Positions 1-7,788 of a DNA stretch of 64,000 bases are shown here, piece by piece. Every line of letters begins with the position of its first letter. The stretch's first letter is position 1. Made by a program: the position numbers and the translations under genes. The notes under the pieces are model-generated. The model worked only from the letters and a program-made list of their open reading frames with translations. It had not been told where the DNA came from and did not search any database. Origin of the DNA: Rhizobium sp. ACO-34A (GTDB taxonomy: Bacteria > Pseudomonadota > Alphaproteobacteria > Rhizobiales > Rhizobiaceae); assembly GCA_002600635.1 (NCBI GenBank), contig CP021371.1, positions 4,058,501 through 4,122,500 on the forward strand, in the 5' to 3' direction.

Positions 1-2
1 AT

Positions 3-602
3 CAGTTACGGCTCGGGATTGTTACCAACCAATGGAACCACCCGGCCATCCGGCCGGATGTTCGCCTTGCCCTTGACGTCACGCTTGGGGTTCTGGAACG
101 CGCCGGAATGCGCGTCGTGGACGTCGAGCTGCCCTCTCCTGAGCTGATGGCCAAATCCCTTCTCGACATCCTTATGCCGGAGGCGGCTCTCGTCCATCGA
201 CAAACGCTTGCCTGGAACCCGGACGGTTACGCTAAAGGAACGCATGACCTCCTTCTCGCAGGGCTCACCTTGCCGGCGATTGACTATGTCGATGCAAAGC
301 ACCACCAGAATCTCTGGCGGGGACAACTCTCCAGCCTGTTCGAGACGACAGATGCGATCCTCGCGCCGACCGTCCCGTTTGTCGCTCCCGGAACGGACCC
401 TGCCCTCTCGACAGAGGGCGATGACGAGATCATCTCATTAACGCATGCCAATCTCACCGGCGCGCCCAGCATCTCGATCAAATGCGGACTGGCGAATACA
501 ATGCCGGTAGGGCTGCAGATTACAGGCCCCTTGGGATCAGAGGAAGAATTGCTGGCGATAGCGATTTATCTGGAAGAGCTGCTGAAGTCTGTTCTGGTAT
601 AG
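3..602 (+). CDS. Amidase (amidase signature family), C-terminal part, cut by window edge
   Basis: The frame is open from the first bases, so the start and the catalytic Lys-Ser-Ser region lie upstream of the window. About 199 residues remain. The visible part has the typical C-terminal amidase features: a segment near LAPTVPFVAP (DAILAPTVP) and a closing block NLTGAPSISIKCGL followed by MPVGLQITGP, which matches the amidase ending 'N.TG.PA.S.P.G....P.G.Q..G'. The family hydrolyses amide bonds of small molecules, including ureides and allophanate-type compounds. It is followed by a convergent ABC operon, and its place beside a catabolic locus suggests it acts on the same substrate. The exact substrate cannot be told from this part. 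Confidence 0.85.
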   Translation, partial: QLRLGIVTNQWNHPAIRPDVRLALDVTLGVLERAGMRVVDVELPSPELMAKSLLDILMPEAALVHRQTLAWNPDGYAKGTHDLLLAGLTLPAIDYVDAKHHQNLWRGQLSSLFETTDAILAPTVPFVAPGTDPALSTEGDDEIISLTHANLTGAPSISIKCGLANTMPVGLQITGPLGSEEELLAIAIYLEELLKSVLV

Positions 603-744
603 AGATCCTGAAAATCGACCCCGAACAAAATGGCTGAAAACCGCTGGGTACGGCGAGTTCTCTTCACTCGCCGTACCGTCGGATTTCAATTTGCCGATGA
701 TGATGCGTTGCGACTCGGTCCTCGAAACTCTTGGGACCGGTTAC

Positions 745-1419
745 CTAGAGCCTCAGCTTTCGCAGGAAGCGCTGCTCGTAGGCGGTGATGATCCGGGTGG
801 CAAGCAGTGAGATCGCCAGATAGATCAACGCCGTTGCGGTCAGGATTTCGACGGGCCGTGCGGTGGCATCCGCAATCATCTGCCCCTGATACATGAGGTC
901 GGCCATGCCGACTGCCGAAACCAGGGCGCTTTCCTTGAACAAGGTGACGCAGTTCGACAGAAGTGTCGGCACGGACTTCATGATGGTCTGTGGCAGGATC
1001 ACATAAGGCAGGCTGACACGTGCCGGCAGGCCGAGCGCGATGCAGGCATCGCGCTGCTCCCCGCCGATCGCCTTCAGCGCCGCCCTGAAGCTCTCGCTGG
1101 AGATCGCTCCCATATAGAGGCTGAGGGTCAGGATGGTGGAAACCTCATTGCCGAGATCCACACCCAGCAATGCCGGCAGGCAGAAGAAGAACCAGAAGAG
1201 CTGGATCAGCACCGGCGTACCGCGAAAGATTTCCACGTAAGCACGTGCCACCCCGGCAACGAACGTGTTGCCGAACTGCCTTGCCAGGCTGACGCTGAAG
1301 CCGAGCAGAAGTCCGATCAGCAGACCGAACACGGTGAAATAGAGCGTATTCCCGAGACCCTTCAGCAATGCGCCGCGGTAGTCGTAAAGGAAACTGAGCG
1401 AGGTCGAAAAGTCGATCAT
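745..1419 (-). CDS. Polar-amino-acid-type ABC transporter permease (HisM/GlnP family)
   Basis: Inner-membrane subunit of an importer, 224 residues, about five membrane segments. The usual family length is 215-240. It carries the N-terminal block EIFRGTPVLIQLFW and the EAA-type coupling loop around DACIALGLPARVSLPYVILPQ, which contacts the ATPase. I chose the ATG at 1419: AAGGAG lies 8 bases upstream, while the alternative GTG at 1425 is only 3 bases from it. The upstream permease gene ends 12 bases before this start, so the two are translationally close and likely form a heterodimeric channel. It is the last gene of the operon binding protein - ATPase - permease - permease. Confidence 0.92.
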   Translation of the reverse strand: MIDFSTSLSFLYDYRGALLKGLGNTLYFTVFGLLIGLLLGFSVSLARQFGNTFVAGVARAYVEIFRGTPVLIQLFWFFFCLPALLGVDLGNEVSTILTLSLYMGAISSESFRAALKAIGGEQRDACIALGLPARVSLPYVILPQTIMKSVPTLLSNCVTLFKESALVSAVGMADLMYQGQMIADATARPVEILTATALIYLAISLLATRIITAYEQRFLRKLRL

Positions 1420-1431
1420 GGCCACCGCTCC

Positions 1432-2106
1432 TTACGACTGCAGCCAGCGCAGGCGCTTTTCGTAGTGCCCTACGATCTGCGACAGCGGCAGCGAGAGAAG
1501 AAAATAGATGAGAGCCACGGTCGTGTAGATCTCGATCGGGCGATAAGTCTGCGTCGCCAGGCTCTTGCCCTGGTACATGAGATCGGCAATCGCGACGATC
1601 GCCACCAGCGCCGTTTGCTGGAGAAGACCGATGGTGTTGGTCAGCAGAACGGGAACGGCGGTCATGACGGCCTGGGGGAAAACCACGTAGAGTGTCCTCT
1701 GCATGGGCGAAAGGCCGAGCGCCGTGCAGGCGTCATAGTGGGATGACGGAATGGTCTGGATCGCAGCACGATAGGCTTCCGCATTGAATGCGGTGATGTT
1801 CATGCTGAGCGCAAGAACCGCCATGCTGAACGGATCGAAGTAGATGTTGAAGAAGATCGGCACACAGTAGAAGATCCAGATGATCTGCACCAGTGCCGGC
1901 GTTCCACGGAAAATCTCGATGAAGGCGACGGCCAGCCAGCGCGTCGGCCAGAAGCGTCCCATTGCCATCAGGCAGACGGCAAAACCGGCAAAAAGGCCGA
2001 TAAGTGCGCTGATGACGGTCAGCTGCAGCGTGATGCTGAGGCCTGAAAGCAGCTTGGGAATGGCGTCGATGATGACTGAATTGTCCCAGGAGAAATTGCT
2101 GTTCAT
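1432..2106 (-). CDS. Polar-amino-acid-type ABC transporter permease (HisQ/GlnP family)
   Basis: Second permease of the same importer, 224 residues, with about five hydrophobic segments. It shows EIFRGTPALVQIIWIF and an EAA-like loop, DACTALGLSPMQRTLYVVFPQ. It is clearly a paralogue of the following permease, as usual for two-permease amino-acid importers. The ATG at 2106 has GGGAG about 9 bases upstream. It follows the ATPase stop by 12 bases and precedes the next permease by 12 bases, so all four genes form one operon read leftward. The substrate is probably a small amino acid or an N-methylated or cyclic derivative, inferred from the neighbouring catabolic genes. Confidence 0.92.
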   Translation of the reverse strand: MNSNFSWDNSVIIDAIPKLLSGLSITLQLTVISALIGLFAGFAVCLMAMGRFWPTRWLAVAFIEIFRGTPALVQIIWIFYCVPIFFNIYFDPFSMAVLALSMNITAFNAEAYRAAIQTIPSSHYDACTALGLSPMQRTLYVVFPQAVMTAVPVLLTNTIGLLQQTALVAIVAIADLMYQGKSLATQTYRPIEIYTTVALIYFLLSLPLSQIVGHYEKRLRWLQS

Positions 2107-2118
2107 TGCTGCATCTCC

Positions 2119-2898
2119 CTACACAACAGTTTCGACATGCAGGATTTTCTTGAGGAATTCCTCGGTGCGCTGCTCCTTCGGAGCAGTGAAGATCTGCTCC
2201 GGCGTGGAATCCTCGACAACCTTGCCATCGGCGCAGAAGACGACGCGGGTGGCGATGCGCTTCGCGAACCACATGTCATGCGTGACGATCAGCATGGACA
2301 TGGACTGTTCGGCAAGTTCAAGCATCAGTCCCTCGACCTCGGCCACCAGTTCGGGATCGAGCGCCGAAGTCACTTCGTCGAACAGCATGATCTTCGGGTC
2401 GAGAAGCAGAGCGCGGGCGATGGCGACGCGTTGCTTCTGGCCCCCTGAGAGCATTCCCGGATAGGCATTGGCGCGGTTTTCAAGACCAAGGCGGGAAAGA
2501 AGCTGCATGGCGCGTTCTGTCGCGGCGGCCTTGCTTTCTCCACGGGCGCGCACGGGCGCCAGAATGAGATTGCCGAGAACTGTCAGGTGAGGGAACAGCG
2601 TATAGTGCTGAAACACCATGCCGATCTTCGATCGCACTGCCGTATCTACGAAATTCTCTTTCCTGGGGTTGGCACCTGCTGCGAGATACCGGTTTCCCTC
2701 AAGCTGGATCTCGCCGCCACCGATCTTTTCAAGACCCATGATGCAGCGCAGAAGGGTGCTTTTTCCGCTGCCGCTCGGCCCGATAACGACAACACGCTCG
2801 CCTGGCTTCATTTCGAAATTGATGCCGTCGAGGACACGGATCTGGTCGCCGTAAGTCTTGACGAGATCGCGGATGCTGAGAAAGGAGGAAGAAGACAT
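2119..2898 (-). CDS. Amino-acid ABC transporter ATP-binding protein (HisP/GlnQ family)
   Basis: Cytoplasmic ATPase of the importer, 259 residues from the chosen start. Visible motifs are Walker A GPSGSGKST, the Q-loop MVFQHYTLFPHL, the ABC signature LSGGQKQR, Walker B IMLFDEVTSALDPE and the H-loop VTHD. Length and motif spacing are normal for the GlnQ group. I chose ATG 2898 (MSSSSF), which has CGGAG about 10 bases upstream. An in-frame ATG at 2919 would add seven residues without a good ribosome site. It lies between the binding-protein gene and the two permeases in one operon. Confidence 0.93.
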   Translation of the reverse strand: MSSSSFLSIRDLVKTYGDQIRVLDGINFEMKPGERVVVIGPSGSGKSTLLRCIMGLEKIGGGEIQLEGNRYLAAGANPRKENFVDTAVRSKIGMVFQHYTLFPHLTVLGNLILAPVRARGESKAAATERAMQLLSRLGLENRANAYPGMLSGGQKQRVAIARALLLDPKIMLFDEVTSALDPELVAEVEGLMLELAEQSMSMLIVTHDMWFAKRIATRVVFCADGKVVEDSTPEQIFTAPKEQRTEEFLKKILHVETVV

Positions 2899-2971
2899 TC
2901 TGCGCGGGCTCCGTATCATTCAAGGGCCATTGCCGGAGCGCGTCGCGGCAATGGCTTTGAGAAGAATAGAC

Positions 2972-3826
2972 TTACTTTGCACCAGCGAGATAGACTTCAC
3001 CCCAATGCTCGAGCGAGCGCTCGACATCACCGAGGGCGACCTTTTCCTCGATGAAGATGTTCAGCACGTCGAGATCGCGCTGCGAGATGCTCGGCGGCAG
3101 GCCATAGCTGATCCCCTGCTTCATGAGGGCCGGATGAGCCTCGAGAAGAGCGACCTTGTCCTTATGGGCGACCTGCAGGAGCATGTTCGTGGTGGAGTCG
3201 GCGGCAGCGACATCGATACGCTTGGACAGCAGCGCGAGGTTCAGGCCGTTGGCGTCCGGCAGACGCACGATCTCGGCCTGTTTGAAGCGCTCGGTGACCT
3301 TGTGGTCCTGAGCGGAACCGGACATGACGCCAAGGCGCACGCCGGGCTGGTCGATGGTGGAGAGATCCGGATTGGGATCCTTCACCTTGTCGTTATCCAT
3401 GAGATAGGCGAAATTCATCTCGTCGTAGCCGGCGATCGAGCTGTAGGCGATCGCAAGCGCGCGGGCCGGGGTGCGGTTCAGCGCCGGAGACATTTCCCAC
3501 TTGCCGGCCTGGAGTCCGGCAACGACGTTGTCCCAGGTGGTATCGACGAATTCCACCTTGACCTTCAGCACTTCGGCGAACTGCTTGCACATGTCGAGAT
3601 AGGCGCCGCCATATTCACCCGTCTTCAGGTCCTTCATGACGTAAGGCGGCGAGATTGCCGCTGCGCACCGCAGGGTGCCGCGGTCCTGTACGGCCTTCCA
3701 GAAGCCGTCGGCATGGGCCGACGTCGCCGCGAGGCCGCTTACGGACACGGCAAGACCGATGAGTCCTGCTCGCATTCCATGGAAGCATTGGGTGGTCATA
3801 CGCTGCATTTTGGAAAATATGGTCAC
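2972..3826 (-). CDS. Periplasmic amino-acid-type substrate-binding protein (SBP_bac_3)
   Basis: First gene of the leftward importer operon. 284 residues. A basic start is followed by a hydrophobic stretch and a signal-peptidase site near SAHADG (about residue 39). The mature part has the family-3 pattern: RGTLRCAA, a segment with YLDMCKQFAEVL, then WDNVVAGLQAGKWEM, typical of polar-amino-acid binding proteins. The start is GTG 3826, with AAGGGGA about 8 bases upstream. An AT-rich operator-like site sits at 3899-3914 in its leader, so the cluster's GntR regulator probably controls it. The ligand is unknown. Confidence 0.9.
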   Translation of the reverse strand: MTIFSKMQRMTTQCFHGMRAGLIGLAVSVSGLAATSAHADGFWKAVQDRGTLRCAAAISPPYVMKDLKTGEYGGAYLDMCKQFAEVLKVKVEFVDTTWDNVVAGLQAGKWEMSPALNRTPARALAIAYSSIAGYDEMNFAYLMDNDKVKDPNPDLSTIDQPGVRLGVMSGSAQDHKVTERFKQAEIVRLPDANGLNLALLSKRIDVAAADSTTNMLLQVAHKDKVALLEAHPALMKQGISYGLPPSISQRDLDVLNIFIEEKVALGDVERSLEHWGEVYLAGAK

Positions 3827-3898
3827 TGTTCGGTTCCCCTTATATTTTGATCGCTGTTTCCAAAAGTCCGTACATTAGACCGCAGAGGCTGGTTAATG

Positions 3899-3914
3899 TT
3901 GTTATATCATATAA
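3899..3914 (+). promoter_or_regulatory. Probable GntR operator (site 1, weakest match)
   Basis: TTGTTATATCATATAA lies about 75 bases upstream of the binding-protein start. It shares the TTGTTATA core with the other four sites of the locus but not the AATGTAAT half. It is the poorest match of the set and is included because of its position. Confidence 0.45.
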
Positions 3915-4086
3915 ACTGGCATGCAGCTGTCAAACGGGGTTTTGTGCCAAACCGGGTCTTCCGACGAAGATTGGAATCAAGCAATTGAAAAATAATAATT
4001 AAAATATGATAATGACGTTCACTTGTTCGCGATTTCGGCGGTTTTTAGGATTAAACACGTATCGTTTCGCTTGCCTGATCCTCAAA

Positions 4087-4105
4087 AATGTAATTTGTTA
4101 TAAAA
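4087..4105 (+). promoter_or_regulatory. Probable GntR operator (site 2)
   Basis: AATGTAATTTGTTATAAAA ends 22 bases before the SDR start. It matches the site at 12711-12729 in front of the GntR gene at 18 of 19 bases. An operator this close to the start codon would suit repression. Confidence 0.7.
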
Positions 4106-4127
4106 AATTATCAGAGGAGAAACAGCG

Positions 4128-4892
4128 ATGAAAAGACACATGGGAAAGCGCATCCTCATAACCGGGGCGGCAAACGGAATTGGACGGGCAACCGCCGCGT
4201 TTTTCGCCAAGGAAGGAGCAGCACTTTATCTGATCGACCTCCCCGGAAAGGGGCTGGTCGATGTTGCGCAGCAGCTTTCTGCTGAAGCCAAGATTTCCTT
4301 CAAGGAAGTCTCGGTGACGGACGAGGAAGGCATCTCGCAGGCGGTCGAGGAGATGGTGGCCGCCATGGGAGGTATTGACGGCGTGGTGAATTCGGCGGGC
4401 ATCGTCGCAGTCGAGCCCGCCCTCGATAGTTCCATCGAAACCTTCCGACAGGTCATCGAGATCAACCTCACAGGCACATGGATCGTCTGCCGGGCGGCGG
4501 CACGGAAGATGGCAACCAATGGCGGCGGGTCGATCGTCAACATCAGCTCGGTCTACGGCTTCCAGGGCGCACCCAACCGGACGGCCTATTGTGCCTCGAA
4601 GGGCGGCGTCGCGAACCTGACGGAGTCGCTGGCTGTGGAATGGGGTCCGCTTGGGGTGAGAGTAAACAGCGTCGCCCCAACCGGCACCCGGACACCGATG
4701 GTGCAGCGGTTGATCGATTCAGGCCTCTATAATGAGGAGGCGGTTTCGCGCCGTACGCCGCTGCGGCGTCTGGCGGAGCCCGAGGAGATCGCCGCCGCAT
4801 GCGCCTTCCTGATCAGCGACGAGTCATCGATGGTGACAGGCCATCATCTGCCGGTCGATGGCGGCTGGCTCGCCAACGGCTACATCATGTGA
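4128..4892 (+). CDS. Short-chain dehydrogenase/reductase (classical SDR)
   Basis: 254 residues, NAD(P)-dependent oxidoreductase of the cytoplasm. The cofactor loop is TGAANGIG near residue 13. NSAG follows at about residue 88, and the catalytic set is Ser in NISSVYG with YCASK (Tyr-xxx-Lys). The end, VDGGWLANGYIM, is the usual SDR C-terminus. The ATG at 4128 has AGAGGAGAAA about 8 bases upstream. It starts an operon with a Rid protein 27 bases downstream and an unknown Cys/His protein after that. The operator at 4087-4105 lies directly in front. Substrate unknown; probably an alcohol or ketone intermediate of the locus pathway. Confidence 0.92.
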   Translation: MKRHMGKRILITGAANGIGRATAAFFAKEGAALYLIDLPGKGLVDVAQQLSAEAKISFKEVSVTDEEGISQAVEEMVAAMGGIDGVVNSAGIVAVEPALDSSIETFRQVIEINLTGTWIVCRAAARKMATNGGGSIVNISSVYGFQGAPNRTAYCASKGGVANLTESLAVEWGPLGVRVNSVAPTGTRTPMVQRLIDSGLYNEEAVSRRTPLRRLAEPEEIAAACAFLISDESSMVTGHHLPVDGGWLANGYIM

Positions 4893-4919
4893 ATTCCAGA
4901 CCGTTCCAAGGAGATAAAT

Positions 4920-5312
4920 ATGGTCAAGAGACAGAATATTTCATCGGGCTCCAAGTTCGAAGCGGCCTACAGCTATTCGCGTGCGGTCAAGGTTGGAGAT
5001 ACGCTGTATATTTCCGGCACGATCGGCATGAACTTCGCCACTGGCGAAATGCCTGGCGACGCAGCCGGTCAGGTTCGCCAGATCGTCAAGAATTTCGAGC
5101 CGGCGCTTGCCGAGGCAGGCGGCTCGCTGAAAGACATCGTGCAGATCACGACTTACGTAACCGCCCCTGAAATCTTCGCCGAGGTCGGTCCGGAACTGGG
5201 TGAGATCTTCAAGGGAATTTGCCCCACCAACGCAGCGCTTGTCGTGGCGTTTCCGGTTCCCGGCGTTCTCGTGGAAATCTCCGCGACGGCGGTCATCGGC
5301 TGCGAATACTGA
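4920..5312 (+). CDS. Rid family protein (RidA/YjgF/UK114-like) without the usual Arg
   Basis: 130 residues, the normal length for this trimeric family, which often hydrolyses reactive enamine/imine intermediates. The family fold is visible: VGDTLYISGTIG near the N-terminus, then the segment with VKNFEPALAEAGGSLKDIVQITTYV, then VLVEISATAVI at the end. Canonical RidA has an Arg in 'P-A-R-x-x' that holds the substrate carboxylate. Here the same place reads PTNAALVVAFP, so the Arg is missing and the protein belongs to another Rid subgroup. The ribosome site AAGGAG is 6 bases from ATG. It lies between the SDR and an unknown protein in the same operon. Confidence 0.88.
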   Translation: MVKRQNISSGSKFEAAYSYSRAVKVGDTLYISGTIGMNFATGEMPGDAAGQVRQIVKNFEPALAEAGGSLKDIVQITTYVTAPEIFAEVGPELGEIFKGICPTNAALVVAFPVPGVLVEISATAVIGCEY

Positions 5313-5332
5313 CAGCCGGGAAAGGATCAATC

Positions 5333-5860
5333 ATGTGCAGTGCATGTGAAAGTGCGCTTGGTCTGGCCTATGAGGTCTTGCCGGAAACCGACATGGCGGA
5401 TGCAGCCCGCGCGGCGCATGCCGCCGGGGAAGCCTGGCATTTCCACGTCCTCGCCCCGGTCTGCAAGTTCAATCCCAATCCCGGCGCCTTTACCTTCCTG
5501 CTGGAACTGACGGGACGCGGACGCAATATCTGCACCGTCTACGAGGAGCGTCCCGTAGGGATCAACAAGGAACTTCTGGCGCTGCTGCATGGAGCGGACG
5601 CGCTGGCGAAGACGGGTGCGGACACCTCGGTGTTCACGCCATCAGACGAAAACCTGCTCGACCGCGTGTCGCAGGCCGCAGCCGCGGGCAAGGCATGGCA
5701 CCATCACATGATGTTTCCCGCCTGTGGCCTCAACGGTTCCGAGGGGAAGTGGCGTATTCTGGTGGAGATCGAAGGCGATGAGCCTTTCTCTGTCGATTAC
5801 GACGCGGAGCCCATTGGAGTCCTGAACCGGGTCGAGCGGATCTACTTCGGTCTTCAATAA
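5333..5860 (+). CDS. Unrecognised internally duplicated Cys/His protein, paralogue 1
   Basis: 175 residues with no signal peptide; I do not recognise the family. It begins MCSAC (Cys2, Cys5). It holds two copies of a motif W-H-x-H-x3-P-x-C-x2-N: W35 H36 H38 P42 C44 N47 and W122 H123 H125 P129 C131 N134. The copies are exactly 87 residues apart, each followed by a beta-rich stretch ending in an acidic loop (YEERP and YDAEP). A paralogue at 7789-8328 has the same residues at the same positions. The pattern suggests metal binding or a redox site (inference). Start ATG 5333 follows AAAGGA. Last gene of the SDR-Rid operon. Confidence 0.85.
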   Translation: MCSACESALGLAYEVLPETDMADAARAAHAAGEAWHFHVLAPVCKFNPNPGAFTFLLELTGRGRNICTVYEERPVGINKELLALLHGADALAKTGADTSVFTPSDENLLDRVSQAAAAGKAWHHHMMFPACGLNGSEGKWRILVEIEGDEPFSVDYDAEPIGVLNRVERIYFGLQ

Positions 5861-5891
5861 CGAAGACAGATCGCTGCGCGAGAAAGCAGAA

Positions 5892-5920
5892 GGCCGGCGA
5901 ACCTGTGTTCGCCGGCCTCT
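5892..5920. terminator. Bidirectional intrinsic terminator
   Basis: GGCCGGCGAA and TTCGCCGGCC form a perfect 10-base stem around a 6-base loop, followed by TCTTT. It sits between two convergent genes that end at 5860 and 5922. Confidence 0.85.
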
Positions 5921-5921
5921 T

Positions 5922-6857
5922 TCATGGATATTGATCCGGCGGTGGCGCGACTTCCGGTCCGCCCTGCTCCTGCCGTTTCGCCTGACGATGAACGATGAAA
6001 AGTCCGGCCAGTACGATAATTGCCGCTCCGACGAGAATGTTGTTCGAGGGCACGTCTCCGAAGACGATGAGGCCGAGAACCATGCCCCAGAGAAGCAGGG
6101 TGTACTGGAACGGCGCGATGACGGAGACCGGAGCGAGTTTCAGCGATCGGGTCAGCATCATGTGGGCGCTACCGCTGACGATGCCGAGAAAGAGGATAGA
6201 AATCACGCCGAAGAGGTCCAGCGCTCGCCAGTCGAACAGCGCGAAGAAGGCGCCGATGACGATCATGCCGATCGACTGGAAAAAGCCGAGCGTGGTGTCC
6301 GGCGTATCGGCCAGCACCTTGTTCAGCAGCATGGCGAGGGTGAAGGAGAAACTACCGGTCAGAGCAAAGAGCGCCGCTGCGGAGAAGGAGGTGGTGGAGG
6401 GATTGAGTGCAATGACCACGCCGACGAAACCGGCAAGGATGGCGGTCCAGCGCCGCCAGCCGACCTGTTCGCCAAGGAGAAAGCGCGACACGAAAGCGAC
6501 ATAGATCGGGCTTGCCATATAGAAGGTGATGACATCCGCCACCGGCAGGAATTTAACCGCTGCGAAAAACAGGCCGGAATCGATCACGGTCAGAATGACA
6601 CGAACCGTCTGTAGCACCGGGCGCTTGACATTACTGAACGGGTTTTCTCCCCGTTTCACCATGGCAGGCCCGAGGATGAGAAGCGTGCCGACAGCGCGGA
6701 TGGCCAGCAACTGCCCGATGCCGAACGAGGCCAGCAGCACCTTGCCCAGCACGTCATTGACGGCAAACAGAAAATTGCCGGCGATCACAAGGGCAAAGCC
6801 TGCCCAGATCGCGTTGGGATGGCCGGGTGTCAGAAATCGCTGAAGTGCTGGCAGCAT
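5922..6857 (-). CDS. EamA/DMT-family transporter
   Basis: 311 residues with about ten hydrophobic segments, the layout of drug/metabolite transporters made of two EamA repeats. The first repeat covers roughly residues 18-145 and the second 155-295. The second repeat shows APFQYTLLLWGMVLGLIVFGD, a typical EamA stretch. The tail is hydrophilic and Pro-rich. It probably moves a metabolite or by-product of the locus across the inner membrane; direction and substrate are not visible. It lies downstream of proC on the same strand (55-base gap) and faces the unknown protein gene across a shared terminator. Confidence 0.88.
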   Translation of the reverse strand: MLPALQRFLTPGHPNAIWAGFALVIAGNFLFAVNDVLGKVLLASFGIGQLLAIRAVGTLLILGPAMVKRGENPFSNVKRPVLQTVRVILTVIDSGLFFAAVKFLPVADVITFYMASPIYVAFVSRFLLGEQVGWRRWTAILAGFVGVVIALNPSTTSFSAAALFALTGSFSFTLAMLLNKVLADTPDTTLGFFQSIGMIVIGAFFALFDWRALDLFGVISILFLGIVSGSAHMMLTRSLKLAPVSVIAPFQYTLLLWGMVLGLIVFGDVPSNNILVGAAIIVLAGLFIVHRQAKRQEQGGPEVAPPPDQYP

Positions 6858-6912
6858 GCGGATCTTTCTGGATGCTGGCGTCGGCCCGGACCTTGGATAA
6901 AGTGATTTCGCG

Positions 6913-7743
6913 TCAGGTGCCGCTGAGTTCTATGGAACGTGCTTTGGCCGCTGCCACCGCTTCGGTCAAGTGCGGCGCGATACCGTCCGGTCCCATGAGC
7001 ACCGCAAGGGCTGCTGCCGTCGTGCCGTTCGGGCTCGTCACCTTTTCGCGCAGGACGCTTGCCGGATCCTCACTTCGGGTTGCCAGAAGGCTGGCGCCGT
7101 AAATGGTCTGCAGGGCCAGTTCCCCGGCCAGTTCCTTGTCCAGTCCTGCCTTCACGCCTGCATCGGCAAGGCACTCGATGAAATGGAAGAGATAGGCGGG
7201 GCCTGACCCGGAGACTGCCGTCACGGCATCCATCTGGCTCTCGTCATCGATGAAATAGACCTTGCCGCAGGGGGAGAGCAGCTTTTCCGCGATAGCGGTC
7301 TGCCGTTGCGAAACCTGCGCATTGCCGCAGCAAACCATGGCGCCCGCACCGATCGAGGCCGGTGTGTTGGGCATGCAGCGGATGATGGCCGCCGGCGTGC
7401 CGACCGCCGCCTGCATGCCTGAAAGCGTGATGCCCGCGGCGACGGAAAGGATCATGGTGCCGGCAGCGGCCAGTGCACTGTATTGCGGCAGCAATTCCGC
7501 AACGAGGAAAGGTTTGACGGCAAGGATGATGACATCGGGGGTGAAGCCCTCGGGAAGCTCGGACACCGCGCTTGCTGACGCTCCGGCGGCTTCGGCGCGA
7601 GCCCGAAGCGTCTCGTCGGGCTCCACCACATGCATGCGCGTTCCGTCCGTCGGGGCAAGGCAACCTTTGAGCAGCGCATACCCTATATTGCCGCATCCGA
7701 CGAGCAGGACGTTGAGGGGGTCGGCCAGGGCATTCTCTGTCAT
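6913..7743 (-). CDS. Pyrroline-5-carboxylate reductase family (ProC-like)
   Basis: 276 residues, close to the family length of about 270. The N-terminal Rossmann motif is VGCGNIG, and the dimerisation/active region holds AVSGSGPAY (about residue 170). The closing conserved block is SPNGTTAAAL, where housekeeping ProC has SPGGTTAAAL. The family reduces cyclic imines (pyrroline carboxylates) with NAD(P)H. In this locus it probably handles a cyclic imine from an N-demethylated ring rather than proline synthesis, because it sits among a demethylase, FAD oxidases and an ornithine-cyclodeaminase-like protein. It lies between the EamA gene and the second copy of the unknown protein. Confidence 0.9.
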   Translation of the reverse strand: MTENALADPLNVLLVGCGNIGYALLKGCLAPTDGTRMHVVEPDETLRARAEAAGASASAVSELPEGFTPDVIILAVKPFLVAELLPQYSALAAAGTMILSVAAGITLSGMQAAVGTPAAIIRCMPNTPASIGAGAMVCCGNAQVSQRQTAIAEKLLSPCGKVYFIDDESQMDAVTAVSGSGPAYLFHFIECLADAGVKAGLDKELAGELALQTIYGASLLATRSEDPASVLREKVTSPNGTTAAALAVLMGPDGIAPHLTEAVAAAKARSIELSGT

Positions 7744-7788
7744 CGTTCCGGTATCCTGATGCTTTTCCGCCGGCGAGCCGGCTAGATA

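Larger units (their letters stand above)
3827..4127. promoter_or_regulatory. Divergent intergenic region between importer operon and SDR operon
   Basis: 301 bases without a gene, clearly AT-rich against its neighbours. It must hold the promoters of the leftward ABC operon and the rightward SDR-Rid-unknown operon. Two sites related to the cluster-wide GntR operator lie within it (3899-3914 and 4087-4105), one close to each operon start. No RNA gene or riboswitch was recognised. Confidence 0.7.
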
